The notes below the pieces were generated by a model. It made no database searches. It worked only from the letters and a program-made list of their open reading frames with translations, and had not been told where the DNA came from. Of a DNA stretch of 64,000 nucleotides, positions 55,978 through 64,000 are shown one piece after another (the stretch's first letter is position 1; each line of letters starts with the position of its first letter). The stretch comes from an uncultured Prevotellaceae bacterium (GTDB taxonomy: Bacteria > Bacteroidota > Bacteroidia > Bacteroidales > Muribaculaceae), in contig ONOU01000001.1 in NCBI GenBank assembly GCA_900319525.1, positions 62,001 through 126,000 of the forward strand. The letters run 5' to 3'. The translations under genes were made by a program, and so were the position numbers.

Positions 55978-57534
55978 ATGCAAAAGAGCAAGTTAGGACT
56001 AGATTTTGAAAAAGTTGAGTATGCTAGAGGCCTGGCAAAAGGTATTGCCGAGGACGTTCAAGCCTTCGTCGAGCAATATACGACGGTTGCTGTCGAGCGT
56101 ACGCTGTGCCGCCTGATGGGCATCGACGGTATTGACGACAACGAGGTGCCTTTGCCCAACGTGGTTGTCGAGGCGCTGAAAGACAAGGGCGTCTTGAATG
56201 AGGGTGCCTTGTTCTTCATCGCAAATGCCATGATCCAGACCGGACTCACCCCCCAGGAGATTGCCGAGAAGGTAGCTGCCGATGAGCTGGACATTACCAA
56301 GGTGGTCACTCGCGATCCCAAACAGATTGCTGACGTGTTACAGCCCGTTATTGACGAGAGTATGGCACGAATCCGTGCCCGTCGCGCTCGTCGTGAGCAC
56401 TATCTGGAGACCATCGGCGAGGGTCCCAAGCCCTACCTCTACATCATTGTGGCAACGGGTAACATCTATGAGGACGTGGTGCAGGCTCAGGCAGGAGCCC
56501 GTCAAGGCGCCGACGTCATCGCTGTGATCCGTACCACAGGACAGAGCCTGCTGGACTATGTTCCCTATGGCGCTACAACCGAGGGTTTCGGTGGAACCTT
56601 TGCTACCCAGGAGAATTTCCGTATCATGCGCAAGGCGCTTGATGAGGTAGGCGAGGAGCAGGGTAGATACATCCGCTTGTGTAACTATTGCTCAGGCCTG
56701 TGTATGCCCGAGATCGCTATCATGGGTGCCTTTGAGGGTCTTGACGTGATGCTGAACGATGCCCTGTATGGTATCCTGTTCCGTGATATCAACATGCAGC
56801 GCACCCTGGTTGACCAGTACATGAGTCGTATCATCAACGGTTTTGCCGGTGTAATCATCAATACTGGTGAGGACAACTACCTGACCACTGCTGACGCTGT
56901 AGAGGCCGCCCACACGGTTTTGGCTTCGGACCTGATCAACGAGCAGTTGGCACTCATGGCCGGTCTGCCCGAGGAGCAGATGGGTCTGGGTCATGCCTTC
57001 GAGATGGATCCCATGCTCGAGAACGGTTTCCTGCTGGAGCTGGCTCAGGCACAGATGACCCGCGAAATCTTCCCCAAGGCTACCTTGAAGTACATGCCTC
57101 CCACCAAGTTCATGACGGGTAACATCTTCCGTGGCCACATCCAGGATGCCCTGTTCAACATGATCGGCATTTGGACCCACCAGGGAATCCAGCTGCTGGG
57201 TATGCCTACCGAGGCCATCCACACCCCCTTCATGAGCGACCGTTACCTCTCGATCGAGAATGCCAAGTACATCTTCAACAACATGAAGAGCATTGGCGAG
57301 GAAATGGAGTTTGTGGAGGGCGGTATCTGCCGCAATCGCGTCAAGGAGGTTCTGGGCAACACGATCAAGTTGCTTGAGGAAATCACTAAGGAAGGCCTGT
57401 TTACCGCACTCGAGAAGGGTATCTTTGGCGATGTGAAGCGTCCCAAGAACGGCGGTAAGGGTCTTGAGGGTGTCACAATGAAGGGTGAAAACTACTACAA
57501 CCCGTTTGTGGAACTGATGAAAGGCAAGAGATAA
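55978..57534 (+). CDS. kamD: Lysine 5,6-aminomutase alpha subunit
   Basis: 518 residues, normal for KamD, a TIM-barrel B12 mutase subunit. Recognisable parts are DYVPYGATTEGFGGTFATQENF near residue 195 and NYCSGLCMPEIAIMGAFEGLD near 240. With KamE it moves the epsilon-amino group of beta-lysine from C6 to C5, giving 3,5-diaminohexanoate, using adenosylcobalamin and PLP. The next gene is its beta subunit, 33 bp away. Confidence 0.97.
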   Translation: MQKSKLGLDFEKVEYARGLAKGIAEDVQAFVEQYTTVAVERTLCRLMGIDGIDDNEVPLPNVVVEALKDKGVLNEGALFFIANAMIQTGLTPQEIAEKVAADELDITKVVTRDPKQIADVLQPVIDESMARIRARRARREHYLETIGEGPKPYLYIIVATGNIYEDVVQAQAGARQGADVIAVIRTTGQSLLDYVPYGATTEGFGGTFATQENFRIMRKALDEVGEEQGRYIRLCNYCSGLCMPEIAIMGAFEGLDVMLNDALYGILFRDINMQRTLVDQYMSRIINGFAGVIINTGEDNYLTTADAVEAAHTVLASDLINEQLALMAGLPEEQMGLGHAFEMDPMLENGFLLELAQAQMTREIFPKATLKYMPPTKFMTGNIFRGHIQDALFNMIGIWTHQGIQLLGMPTEAIHTPFMSDRYLSIENAKYIFNNMKSIGEEMEFVEGGICRNRVKEVLGNTIKLLEEITKEGLFTALEKGIFGDVKRPKNGGKGLEGVTMKGENYYNPFVELMKGKR

Positions 57535-57567
57535 TATCAACACGAATTATAAGGTTACTATATCACT

Positions 57568-58356
57568 ATGAGCGAAGGATTATATAGCATGGAAGCTAAG
57601 GATTTTGACAAAACCTTAGACTTCACCAAGATAAAGCCCTACGGCGACACGATGAACGATGGCAAGGTGCAGCTCAGTTTTACCCTGCCTGTGCCCTGTG
57701 GCGCCGAGGCCGTTGAGGCCGCCAAGCAGTTACTCCGCAAGATGGGTCTGGAGAATCCCAGTGTGGTATTTTACAAGGAACTGACCCCTGGATTCACCTT
57801 CTTCAACTGCTACGGCAGCTGCACCCACACGGTGGACTATTCGACCATCTATGTCCCCAAGGTGGAAAGCAACACGATGGACATGTATGAGACCGACGAG
57901 TATATCAAGGAGAACATCGGCCGCAAGATTGTCATCGTGGGAGCTTCGACAGGTACCGACGCCCACACCGTGGGTATCGATGCCATCATGAACATGAAGG
58001 GCTATGCCGGCCATTATGGCCTGGAGCGTTACGAGATGATTGAGGCCTATAACCTGGGGTCCCAGGTGCCTAACGACGAGTTTATCGCCAAGGGCATTGA
58101 ACTCCATGCCGACGCCCTGCTCGTCTCGCAGACGGTAACCCAGAAGGATGTCCACATCAAAAACATGACCGAGTTCATCGAGCTCATGGAGGCCGAGGGC
58201 CTGCGCGACAAGATGATCTGCTGCTGCGGTGGCGCGCGTGTGACCCACGAGCTGGCCAAGGAATTGGGCTTTGATGCCGGTTTCGGCATGAACACCTATG
58301 CCGACGACGTGGCTTCGTTCGTTGTTCAGGAAATGGTCAAGAGAGGAATGAAATAA
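57568..58356 (+). CDS. kamE: Lysine 5,6-aminomutase beta subunit, B12-binding
   Basis: 262 residues. The base-off cobalamin motif DAHTVG gives D131, H133 and G136, and K144 (MNMKGY) is the PLP Schiff-base lysine, both at the residue numbers known for the clostridial enzyme. The end GGARVTHELAKELGFDAGFG closes the B12-binding Rossmann domain. It forms the AdoCbl/PLP-carrying half of the mutase with KamD. Confidence 0.97.
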   Translation: MSEGLYSMEAKDFDKTLDFTKIKPYGDTMNDGKVQLSFTLPVPCGAEAVEAAKQLLRKMGLENPSVVFYKELTPGFTFFNCYGSCTHTVDYSTIYVPKVESNTMDMYETDEYIKENIGRKIVIVGASTGTDAHTVGIDAIMNMKGYAGHYGLERYEMIEAYNLGSQVPNDEFIAKGIELHADALLVSQTVTQKDVHIKNMTEFIELMEAEGLRDKMICCCGGARVTHELAKELGFDAGFGMNTYADDVASFVVQEMVKRGMK

Positions 58357-58400
58357 CCTTTTAAAAACAACATAATTAATCTCAAAACACTGTTTTCATT

Positions 58401-59060
58401 ATGGATAAATATCAAATGAGAGAAGTCATCGCAAAACGTGCTGCCAAGGAGCTGCACGATGGCGATGTTGTGAATTTGGGTATTGGTATCCCTACCTTAA
58501 TCCCTAACTACCTGCCCGAAGGCATTTCGGTTACCTTGCAGACCGAGAACGGTGCCATGGGTATGGGTCCCACGCCCGAGGAGGGTAAGGAGGACAAGAA
58601 CCTCATCAACGCCGGTGGCGGCGCTATCACGCTGAACCCCGGTGCCTGCACCTTTGACTCGGCTACCTCGTTTGCCATCATTCGCGGCGGCCACGTGAAC
58701 GTTTCGTTCCTGGGCGCTCTGCAGGTCGATGAGAAAGGCAACCTCGCCAACTGGATTATCCCCGGCAAGATGGCTCCCGGTATGGGCGGTGCCATGGACC
58801 TGGTTGTAGGTGCCAAGCGCGTGATCCTCACCATGGAGCACACCCAGAAGGGTAACCCCAAGATCTTGAAGGAGTGCACGCTGCCCTTGACCGCTGCTGG
58901 TCAGGTCAACATGATTATTACCGAGATGGGCGTCATGTACATCACCCCCGAGGGTATCGTCCTGCGTGAGATCCATCCCGAGTTCACCGTCGAGGATGTG
59001 CAGGCCGCTACCGAGGCCAAGCTCATTATCTCGCCCGACCTCAAGCCCATGGATGTTTAA
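58401..59060 (+). CDS. atoA: Butyryl-CoA:acetoacetate CoA-transferase, beta subunit
   Basis: 219 residues. The catalytic Glu is E49 in [10 protein letters not shown], and [23 protein letters not shown] is typical of beta subunits. It partners AtoD, nine genes upstream. The reaction frees butyrate and regenerates acetoacetyl-CoA. It starts the second half of the operon, leading to the crotonyl/butyryl genes. Confidence 0.94.
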   Translation: MDKYQMREVIAKRAAKELHDGDVVNLGIGIPTLIPNYLPEGISVTLQTENGAMGMGPTPEEGKEDKNLINAGGGAITLNPGACTFDSATSFAIIRGGHVNVSFLGALQVDEKGNLANWIIPGKMAPGMGGAMDLVVGAKRVILTMEHTQKGNPKILKECTLPLTAAGQVNMIITEMGVMYITPEGIVLREIHPEFTVEDVQAATEAKLIISPDLKPMDV

Positions 59061-59072
59061 TTCCAGTAAATC

Positions 59073-59852
59073 ATGGAATATAATTTCTTGAAGATTGAGC
59101 AGCCGCAGGGTGGGGTGACCGTAATGAAGATTTCGGCTCCCAAATCGCTGAATGCGCTCAACTCAACCATTCTGAAGGAGATAGGTGACTTTGTCGCCAA
59201 TCTGGACAAGGCAACCCGCGTGCTCATCATCACTGGTGACGGCGAGAAGTCGTTTGTGGCAGGTGCCGATATCTCTGAGATGGCTCACCTCAACGAGCCG
59301 CAGGGCCAGGAATTTGGCCGATTGGGAGCTCAGGTCTTCCGCGCCATCGAGACGCTGCCCATCCCCGTCATTGCCGCTGTCAACGGCTTTGCGCTGGGTG
59401 GCGGCTGTGAGATCGCCATGGCCTGTGACGTCCGCATCGCTTCCAGCAAGGCTAAATTCGGTCAGCCCGAGGTTGGCTTGGGCATTATCCCGGGGTTCTC
59501 GGGCACCTATCGCCTGCCCAAGCTCGTCGGCCAAGGCTATGCCAAGGAGATGATCTACACGGGCAAAGTAATCCGTGCCGACGAAGCCCTGCGCATTGGT
59601 CTGGTCAATGCCGTTTACGAGCCCGAGGAACTCATGCCCAAGGCCCTGGAGATGGCTGCCATGATGCTCAAGAACGCGCCTGTGGCTATCAGCCTGGCCA
59701 AGCAGAGCATCAACGAGGGCTACGACCTGGATGCCGACGATGCCATCGCGCTCGAGAACAAGCTCTTCGGCCAGTGCTTTGCCACTAAGGACCAGAAAGA
59801 GGGCATGGACGCCTTCCTCAACAAGCGCGCTGCCTCGTTTGTCGGAGAATAA
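59073..59852 (+). CDS. crt: Enoyl-CoA hydratase/crotonase
   Basis: 259 residues of the crotonase fold. AGADISEM near residue 66 and NGFALGGGCEIAMACD near 105 form the oxyanion hole, and FGQPEVGLGIIPG carries the catalytic Glu. It interconverts 3-hydroxybutyryl-CoA and crotonyl-CoA. It lies 12 bp after atoA. With Hbd it can turn acetoacetyl-CoA into crotonyl-CoA for further reduction. Confidence 0.93.
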   Translation: MEYNFLKIEQPQGGVTVMKISAPKSLNALNSTILKEIGDFVANLDKATRVLIITGDGEKSFVAGADISEMAHLNEPQGQEFGRLGAQVFRAIETLPIPVIAAVNGFALGGGCEIAMACDVRIASSKAKFGQPEVGLGIIPGFSGTYRLPKLVGQGYAKEMIYTGKVIRADEALRIGLVNAVYEPEELMPKALEMAAMMLKNAPVAISLAKQSINEGYDLDADDAIALENKLFGQCFATKDQKEGMDAFLNKRAASFVGE

Positions 59853-59891
59853 TTAACAACAAATATTTAATAATCAAAATATTATCAAATC

Positions 59892-60728
59892 ATGAAAATT
59901 TGCGTTATTGGAACAGGTACGATGGCTAAGGGTATCGTCAAGGCTTTTGCCGCCAAGATGCCCGTGGTCATGAAGAGCCGCACCCAGGAGAGCCTGGACA
60001 AAGCTATGGCTTCGATTTCCAAGGGTTACAACAAGCTCGTCGAGAAGGGTAAGATTACCGAGGATGCCATGAAGGCTATCCTGGCCAACATTAGCACGAC
60101 GACCGATTATGCAGACTTCGCCGATGCCGACCTCGTTATCGAGGCTGCTGTCGAGAACATGCAGTTGAAGAAGGAAGTGTTCATGGAGCTTGACAAGATC
60201 TGCAAGCCCGAGACCATCTTTGCAACCAACTCGTCGTCGCTCTCGATCACCGAGATCGCTGCTTGCACCAGCCGTCCCGCTCAGTTCATTGGCTGCCACT
60301 TCTTTAACCCTGCCGACCGCATGGCGCTCGTCGAGGTCATCAAGGGCCAGCTCACCAGCGAGGAGACTGCCAAGTGCATCGTTGACCTGACGACCGAAAT
60401 CGGCAAGACCCCCGTGCCCGTTAACGAGGCTCCCGGTTTTGTCGTTAACCGCATCCTTATCCCGATGATCAACGAGGCAGTAGGTATCCTGGCCGACGGT
60501 ATTGCCAGTGCCGAGGACATTGACAAGTGCATGATGCTGGGAGCCAACCATCCCATGGGTCCCCTTGCTCTTGCCGACCTGATTGGTAACGATGTGAACC
60601 TCGCCATCATGGAGGTGCTCTATAACGAGTTTGGCGATCCCAAGTATCGTCCTCACCCGCTGCTGCGCAAGATGGTTCGTGCCGGTCTGCTTGGCCGCAA
60701 AACCGGTGAAGGCTTCTACAAGTATTAA
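59892..60728 (+). CDS. hbd: 3-hydroxybutyryl-CoA dehydrogenase
   Basis: 278 residues. The NAD-binding N-terminus is [14 protein letters not shown]. Catalytic His and Asn lie in [13 protein letters not shown] and [10 protein letters not shown], with [11 protein letters not shown] at the C-terminus. It reduces acetoacetyl-CoA to 3-hydroxybutyryl-CoA. The glycine loop has MAKG instead of the usual MGSG-like end, a small deviation that does not break the motif. A 116-bp repeat-rich gap follows. Confidence 0.93.
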   Translation: MKICVIGTGTMAKGIVKAFAAKMPVVMKSRTQESLDKAMASISKGYNKLVEKGKITEDAMKAILANISTTTDYADFADADLVIEAAVENMQLKKEVFMELDKICKPETIFATNSSSLSITEIAACTSRPAQFIGCHFFNPADRMALVEVIKGQLTSEETAKCIVDLTTEIGKTPVPVNEAPGFVVNRILIPMINEAVGILADGIASAEDIDKCMMLGANHPMGPLALADLIGNDVNLAIMEVLYNEFGDPKYRPHPLLRKMVRAGLLGRKTGEGFYKY

Positions 60729-60844
60729 TGATCAAGTTGTTAGTTTTAAGTTTTTAGTTTTTAGTAATAATACTTTCGTCTATCGGTAGGCTATAGTAAT
60801 TGTACTTAAAACTTAAAACTAACAACTAAAAACTTAAAGAATAT
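60729..60844 (+). repeat. Intercistronic heptad inverted repeat, hbd-bcd
   Basis: The left half is TTTTAAG/TTAGTTT heptads, the centre is TAATAATACTTTCG, then TAGGCTATAGTAAT, and the right half is ACTTAAAACTTAAAACTAAC. The halves are imperfectly complementary, so a long stem can form. Confidence 0.75.
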
Positions 60845-61984
60845 ATGGATTTTAGCTATTCTAAAACAGAAGAACTGTTCCTGCAGATGGTTCGCTCGTT
60901 TGCAGAGAACGAGGTAAAGCCCCTCGCTGCCGAGATCGATGAGCAGGAGCGCTTCCCGCTCGAAACGGTCCAGAAGATGGGCAAGCTCGGTATGATGGGT
61001 ATTCCCATTCCCAAGCAATATGGCGGTGCCGGTGGTACCGTGCAGATGTATATCATGGCTGTTGAGGAGCTCTCGCGCGTGTGTGCTACCACGGGCGTTG
61101 TCCTGTCGGCCCACACCTCGCTGTGCATGGCTCCCATCCTGGAGCACGGCACCGAGGAGCAGAAGATGAAATATTTGCCCAAGCTCGCTTCGGGCGAGTG
61201 GATCGGTGCCTTCGGTCTTACCGAGCCCAATGCCGGCACCGATGCTGCCATGCAGCAGACGACCGCTGTTGACGCTGGTGACCACTGGGTGCTCAACGGC
61301 TCCAAGATTTTCATCACCAACGCTTCTAACGCCCACGTGTTTATCGTGATGGCCATGACCGACAAGTCACAGGGCACCAAGGGCATCTCGGCCTTTATCG
61401 TCGAGCGCGACATGCCCGGTTTCTCCATCGGCAAGAAGGAGTTGAAGATGGGTATTCGCGGCAGCGCTACCTGTGAGTTGATTTTTGAGAACTGCATCGT
61501 CCCCAAGGAGAACCTGCTGGGCCAGCTGGGCAAGGGCTTCAAGATTGCCATGATGACCCTGGACGGTGGCCGCATCGGTATCGCTTCACAGGCCCTCGGC
61601 ATCGCTCAGGGCGCTATGGACGAGACCGTGAAGTACACCAAGGAGCGCAAGCAGTTTGGCCGCGCTATCGCCAAGTTCCAGAACACCCAGTTCCAGATGG
61701 CCGACCTCAAGACCAAGGTCGAGGCTGCCCGTCTGCTGGTGCGCAGTGCCGCATGGAAGAAGGACATGCACCTGCCTTACAGCGCCGATGCCGCTATGGC
61801 CAAGCTCTTTGCTGCCGAGACAGCTATGGAGGTAACTACCAAGGCCGTACAGTTCCACGGTGGTTACGGTTACACCCGTGAATATCCTGTTGAGCGCATG
61901 ATGCGTGATGCCAAGATTACCGAGATCTATGAGGGTACATCCGAGGTTCAGCGCATGGTCATCGCCGGTCAATTGTTTAAATAA
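60845..61984 (+). CDS. bcd: Butyryl-CoA dehydrogenase (acyl-CoA dehydrogenase)
   Basis: 379 residues, the length of short-chain acyl-CoA dehydrogenases. FAD-site segments are FGLTEPNAGTDAA and FITNAS. The catalytic base is E363 in IYEGTSEVQR, close to E367 of Megasphaera Bcd. It reduces crotonyl-CoA to butyryl-CoA. The following etfB and etfA suggest an electron-bifurcating Bcd/EtfAB complex that could also reduce ferredoxin; bifurcation itself cannot be proved from the sequence. Confidence 0.93.
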   Translation: MDFSYSKTEELFLQMVRSFAENEVKPLAAEIDEQERFPLETVQKMGKLGMMGIPIPKQYGGAGGTVQMYIMAVEELSRVCATTGVVLSAHTSLCMAPILEHGTEEQKMKYLPKLASGEWIGAFGLTEPNAGTDAAMQQTTAVDAGDHWVLNGSKIFITNASNAHVFIVMAMTDKSQGTKGISAFIVERDMPGFSIGKKELKMGIRGSATCELIFENCIVPKENLLGQLGKGFKIAMMTLDGGRIGIASQALGIAQGAMDETVKYTKERKQFGRAIAKFQNTQFQMADLKTKVEAARLLVRSAAWKKDMHLPYSADAAMAKLFAAETAMEVTTKAVQFHGGYGYTREYPVERMMRDAKITEIYEGTSEVQRMVIAGQLFK

Positions 61985-62087
61985 GTTGTAAGTTTTAAGT
62001 TGTAAGTTTTAAGTAATATTACCTCTTTCAGGCGATACAAACCATACTTACAACTAAGAACTAAAAACTAAAAACTAAGAACTAATT
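61985..62087 (+). repeat. Intercistronic heptad inverted repeat, bcd-etfB
   Basis: The left arm is GTTGTAAGTTTTAAGTTGTA, the centre TAATATTACCTCTTTC begins at 62014, then AGGCGATAC, and the right arm is ACTTACAACTAAGAACTAAA. The 42-nt centre differs from the one at 62926 at only a few positions. Confidence 0.8.
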
Positions 62088-62870
62088 ATGAATATTATAG
62101 TTTGTGTAAAACAAGTTCCCGATACCACTGTTGTCAAGATTGACCCCGTGAAGGGTACTTTGATTCGTGAAGGCGTCCCCAGCATCATGAACCCCGACGA
62201 CAAGGGTGGCCTTGAGCTGGCTTTGAGGCTGAAAGACCAGTTTGGCGCCAACGTCACCGTTATCTCGATGGGACCGCCCCAAGCCGACGTCATGTTGCGC
62301 GAGGCACTCGCCATGGGTGCCGACCGTGCCATCCTGCTGAGTGACCGCAAGTTTGCCGGTGCCGACACACTGGCCACATCCTATGCTCTGTCGGGCCTGT
62401 GCCGCGTGCTGGACTATGACCTGATCATTGCTGGCCGCCAGGCTATCGACGGTGACACCGCCCAGGTGGGTCCCGAGCTCGCCGAGCATCTCGACCTGCC
62501 GCAGATTACCTATGTTGCCGATGCCAAACTGCTCGAGAACGGTAACCTGCAGGTGGACAAGGAGAACGAGGACGGCATCCAAGTCCTCGAGGTCGAGGGC
62601 AAGTGCCTGTTGACGGTTCTCGCTTCGGCCTTTGAGCCCCGCTACATGAGCGTGAGCGGCATTATGGAGGCCTATGACAAGGAAGTCGAGGTCTGGAGTG
62701 CCGATAAGATCGACGTCGAGGAGGGCAAGCTCGGCTTGGCCGGCTCGCCCACCAAGGTGTTCAAGTCGTTCCCCAAGGCCATGAAGGCTCCTGGTGAGGT
62801 GCATGAGGTTACCCCCGAGGAGGCTGTCGAACTCATTGTTAACCAACTCAAAGTTAAACACATTATCTAA
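62088..62870 (+). CDS. etfB: Electron transfer flavoprotein beta subunit
   Basis: 260 residues. Typical opening MNIIVCVKQVPDTTVVKIDP, then NPDDKGGLELALRLKD, VISMGPPQADVMLREALAMGAD, and the AMP/FAD-binding GRQAIDGDTAQVGPELAE near residue 120. It pairs with EtfA to pass electrons to or from Bcd. Its C-terminus lacks obvious truncation. Confidence 0.95.
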   Translation: MNIIVCVKQVPDTTVVKIDPVKGTLIREGVPSIMNPDDKGGLELALRLKDQFGANVTVISMGPPQADVMLREALAMGADRAILLSDRKFAGADTLATSYALSGLCRVLDYDLIIAGRQAIDGDTAQVGPELAEHLDLPQITYVADAKLLENGNLQVDKENEDGIQVLEVEGKCLLTVLASAFEPRYMSVSGIMEAYDKEVEVWSADKIDVEEGKLGLAGSPTKVFKSFPKAMKAPGEVHEVTPEEAVELIVNQLKVKHII

Positions 62871-63035
62871 ATGAGTTTTAAGTTTTAAGTAATCAAGTTT
62901 CAAGTTTTAAGTTGTATGTTTTAAGTAATATTACCTCTTTCATGCGATACATATCATACTTACAACTATCAACTAAAAACTAAAAACTAGAATAAATACT
63001 TACAACTAAAAACTAAAAACTTAAAACTGAATATT
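62871..63035 (+). repeat. Intercistronic heptad inverted repeat, etfB-etfA
   Basis: 165 bp with AGTTTTAAG heptads on the left, the centre TAATATTACCTCTTTC (from 62926), then ATGCGATAC and two successive runs of ACTTACAACTAAAAACTAAA on the right, suggesting that the right arm was duplicated. Confidence 0.8.
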
Positions 63036-64000
63036 ATGGATAAAAAAGATTATAAGAACGTATTCGTTTTTGCCGAGCAGCGTGAGGGTGTCATCCAGCC
63101 CGTTGCACTTGAACTTTTAGGTAAGGCCCGTGATCTGGCCGACGCCCTCGGCGAAAAGGTGGTTGCCATGCTCCTGGGTGAGGGTATCAAGGACCAGGCC
63201 CAGACGCTCATCGAGTTTGGTGCCGACGAGGTCATCGTTGTTGATGCTCCCGAGTTGAAAGACTTCCTGAGCGAGCAGTATTCACAGGCTGTTGGTCAAA
63301 TCATCATTGACCGCAAGCCCAGCATCGTGCTCTATGGTGCTACCACCATCGGCCGTGACCTGGCTCCGCGCATCGCTTCGCGCCTCAAGACCGGTCTTAC
63401 TGCCGACTGCACCAAGCTCGACATCGAGCCCGACAAGGAGGGTGAACCCGAATTCCGCATGACGCGTCCCGCCTTTGGCGGTAACCTGATGGCTACCATC
63501 ATCTGCCCGAACAACCGTCCGCAGATGTCAACCGTGCGCCCCGGTGTGATGCAGAAGATGCAGCGCCAGGCAGGCCGCGAGGGCATCGTGACCGAGTTTG
63601 CGCCCAAGTTTGACGCCAGCAAGTTCAAGGTAAAACTCGTCAAGACCATCAAGGCCGACAAGCAGGTGGCCGACATCGCCGAGGCCAAGATCCTCGTCAG
63701 CGGTGGCCGTGGTGTGCATGACAAGGAAGGCTTTGACAAGCTGCAGGCCCTCGCCGACGTCCTCGGCGGACAGGTAGCTTCGTCACGTGCTATGGTCGAT
63801 AACGGCGTGATGCCTCACGAGGTACAGGTGGGTCAGACTGGTAAGACCGTTCGTCCGGGCCTCTACATGGCTTGCGGCATCAGCGGTGCCATCCAGCACC
63901 TCGCCGGTATGGAGGAGAGCGATTTCATCATCGCCATCAACAAGGACAAGTTCGCTCCCATCTTCAGCGTCGCTGACCTGGGTATCGTGGGCGACCTGCA
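63036..64000 (+). CDS. etfA: Electron transfer flavoprotein alpha subunit, 3' end cut by window
   Basis: From ATG 63036 about 321 residues are visible, open to the window edge; the family length is near 340, so few residues are missing. The N-terminal alpha/beta domain (VFVFAEQREGVIQPVALELLG) precedes the FAD domain with SGGRGV, then GQTGKTVRPGLYMACGISGA. It completes the EtfAB pair. It is the last gene visible of the operon; a thiolase or regulator could follow outside the window. Confidence 0.94.
   Translation, partial: MDKKDYKNVFVFAEQREGVIQPVALELLGKARDLADALGEKVVAMLLGEGIKDQAQTLIEFGADEVIVVDAPELKDFLSEQYSQAVGQIIIDRKPSIVLYGATTIGRDLAPRIASRLKTGLTADCTKLDIEPDKEGEPEFRMTRPAFGGNLMATIICPNNRPQMSTVRPGVMQKMQRQAGREGIVTEFAPKFDASKFKVKLVKTIKADKQVADIAEAKILVSGGRGVHDKEGFDKLQALADVLGGQVASSRAMVDNGVMPHEVQVGQTGKTVRPGLYMACGISGAIQHLAGMEESDFIIAINKDKFAPIFSVADLGIVGDL

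Overview
The window looks like a chromosomal segment of an anaerobic gut-type Bacteroidales bacterium (phylum Bacteroidota). The signs are Bacteroidetes-style promoters (TAnnTTTG -7 boxes, for example TTTG-N19-TAATTTTG at 27094-27124), few Shine-Dalgarno sequences, a serine palmitoyltransferase, a fused FeoA-FeoB, GcvP split into PA and PB, secreted GH2/GH3 enzymes, and an outer-membrane beta-barrel TonB-type receptor. I cannot name a genus from sequence alone; Muribaculaceae or a Porphyromonas relative would fit.

Layout. 0-5.3 kb: two secreted glycoside hydrolases (GH2 then GH3, minus strand, GH3 cut by the window edge). 5.4-7.8 kb: a sodium:amino-acid symporter and RsgA. 7.9-14.8 kb: a complete glycine-cleavage operon on the minus strand (lplA-gcvT-gcvH-gcvPA-gcvPB-lpdA). 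15-20 kb: minus-strand operon sppA-lpxK-punA-thiL. 20-27.5 kb: CPBP protease, DUF4251 protein, ligA, small lipoproteins, serine palmitoyltransferase and a tRNA-Gly(CCC). 27.7-31 kb: an AT-rich accessory island with unrecognised membrane or lipoprotein genes, dispersed palindromic repeats and a small protein behind a perfect palindrome. 31-38 kb: ADP-ribosylglycohydrolase, rRNA/tRNA methyltransferase, radA, a short FeoB-associated Cys-rich protein, feoAB, trmN6. 38-41 kb: a Trp/Tyr- and Ser/Gly-rich secreted protein and an OmpP1/FadL-type porin. 41-46 kb: a second accessory patch (crcB bracketed by repeats, two FKBP remnants flanking a TonB-type receptor, DUF5714, MerR). 46-48.8 kb: alaS.

49-64 kb is the main metabolic unit: a complete lysine-fermentation and butyrate cluster, atoD-kal-kce-kdd-kamA-kamB-kamC-kamD-kamE-atoA-crt-hbd-bcd-etfB-etfA (etfA runs off the end). 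Lysine is isomerised by KamA and KamDE, oxidised by Kdd, and cleaved by Kce with acetyl-CoA to aminobutyryl-CoA and acetoacetate. Kal deaminates to crotonyl-CoA, Bcd/EtfAB reduces it to butyryl-CoA, and AtoDA moves CoA to acetoacetate, releasing butyrate. KamB/KamC are the likely reactivase of the B12-dependent mutase.

The least explained structure is non-coding. One family of six imperfect palindromes (REP-like, with arms that covary between copies around a two-base centre) sits in the two accessory patches. A second family of long intercistronic inverted repeats made of AACTTAAA-type heptads sits between genes of the lysine/butyrate operon.
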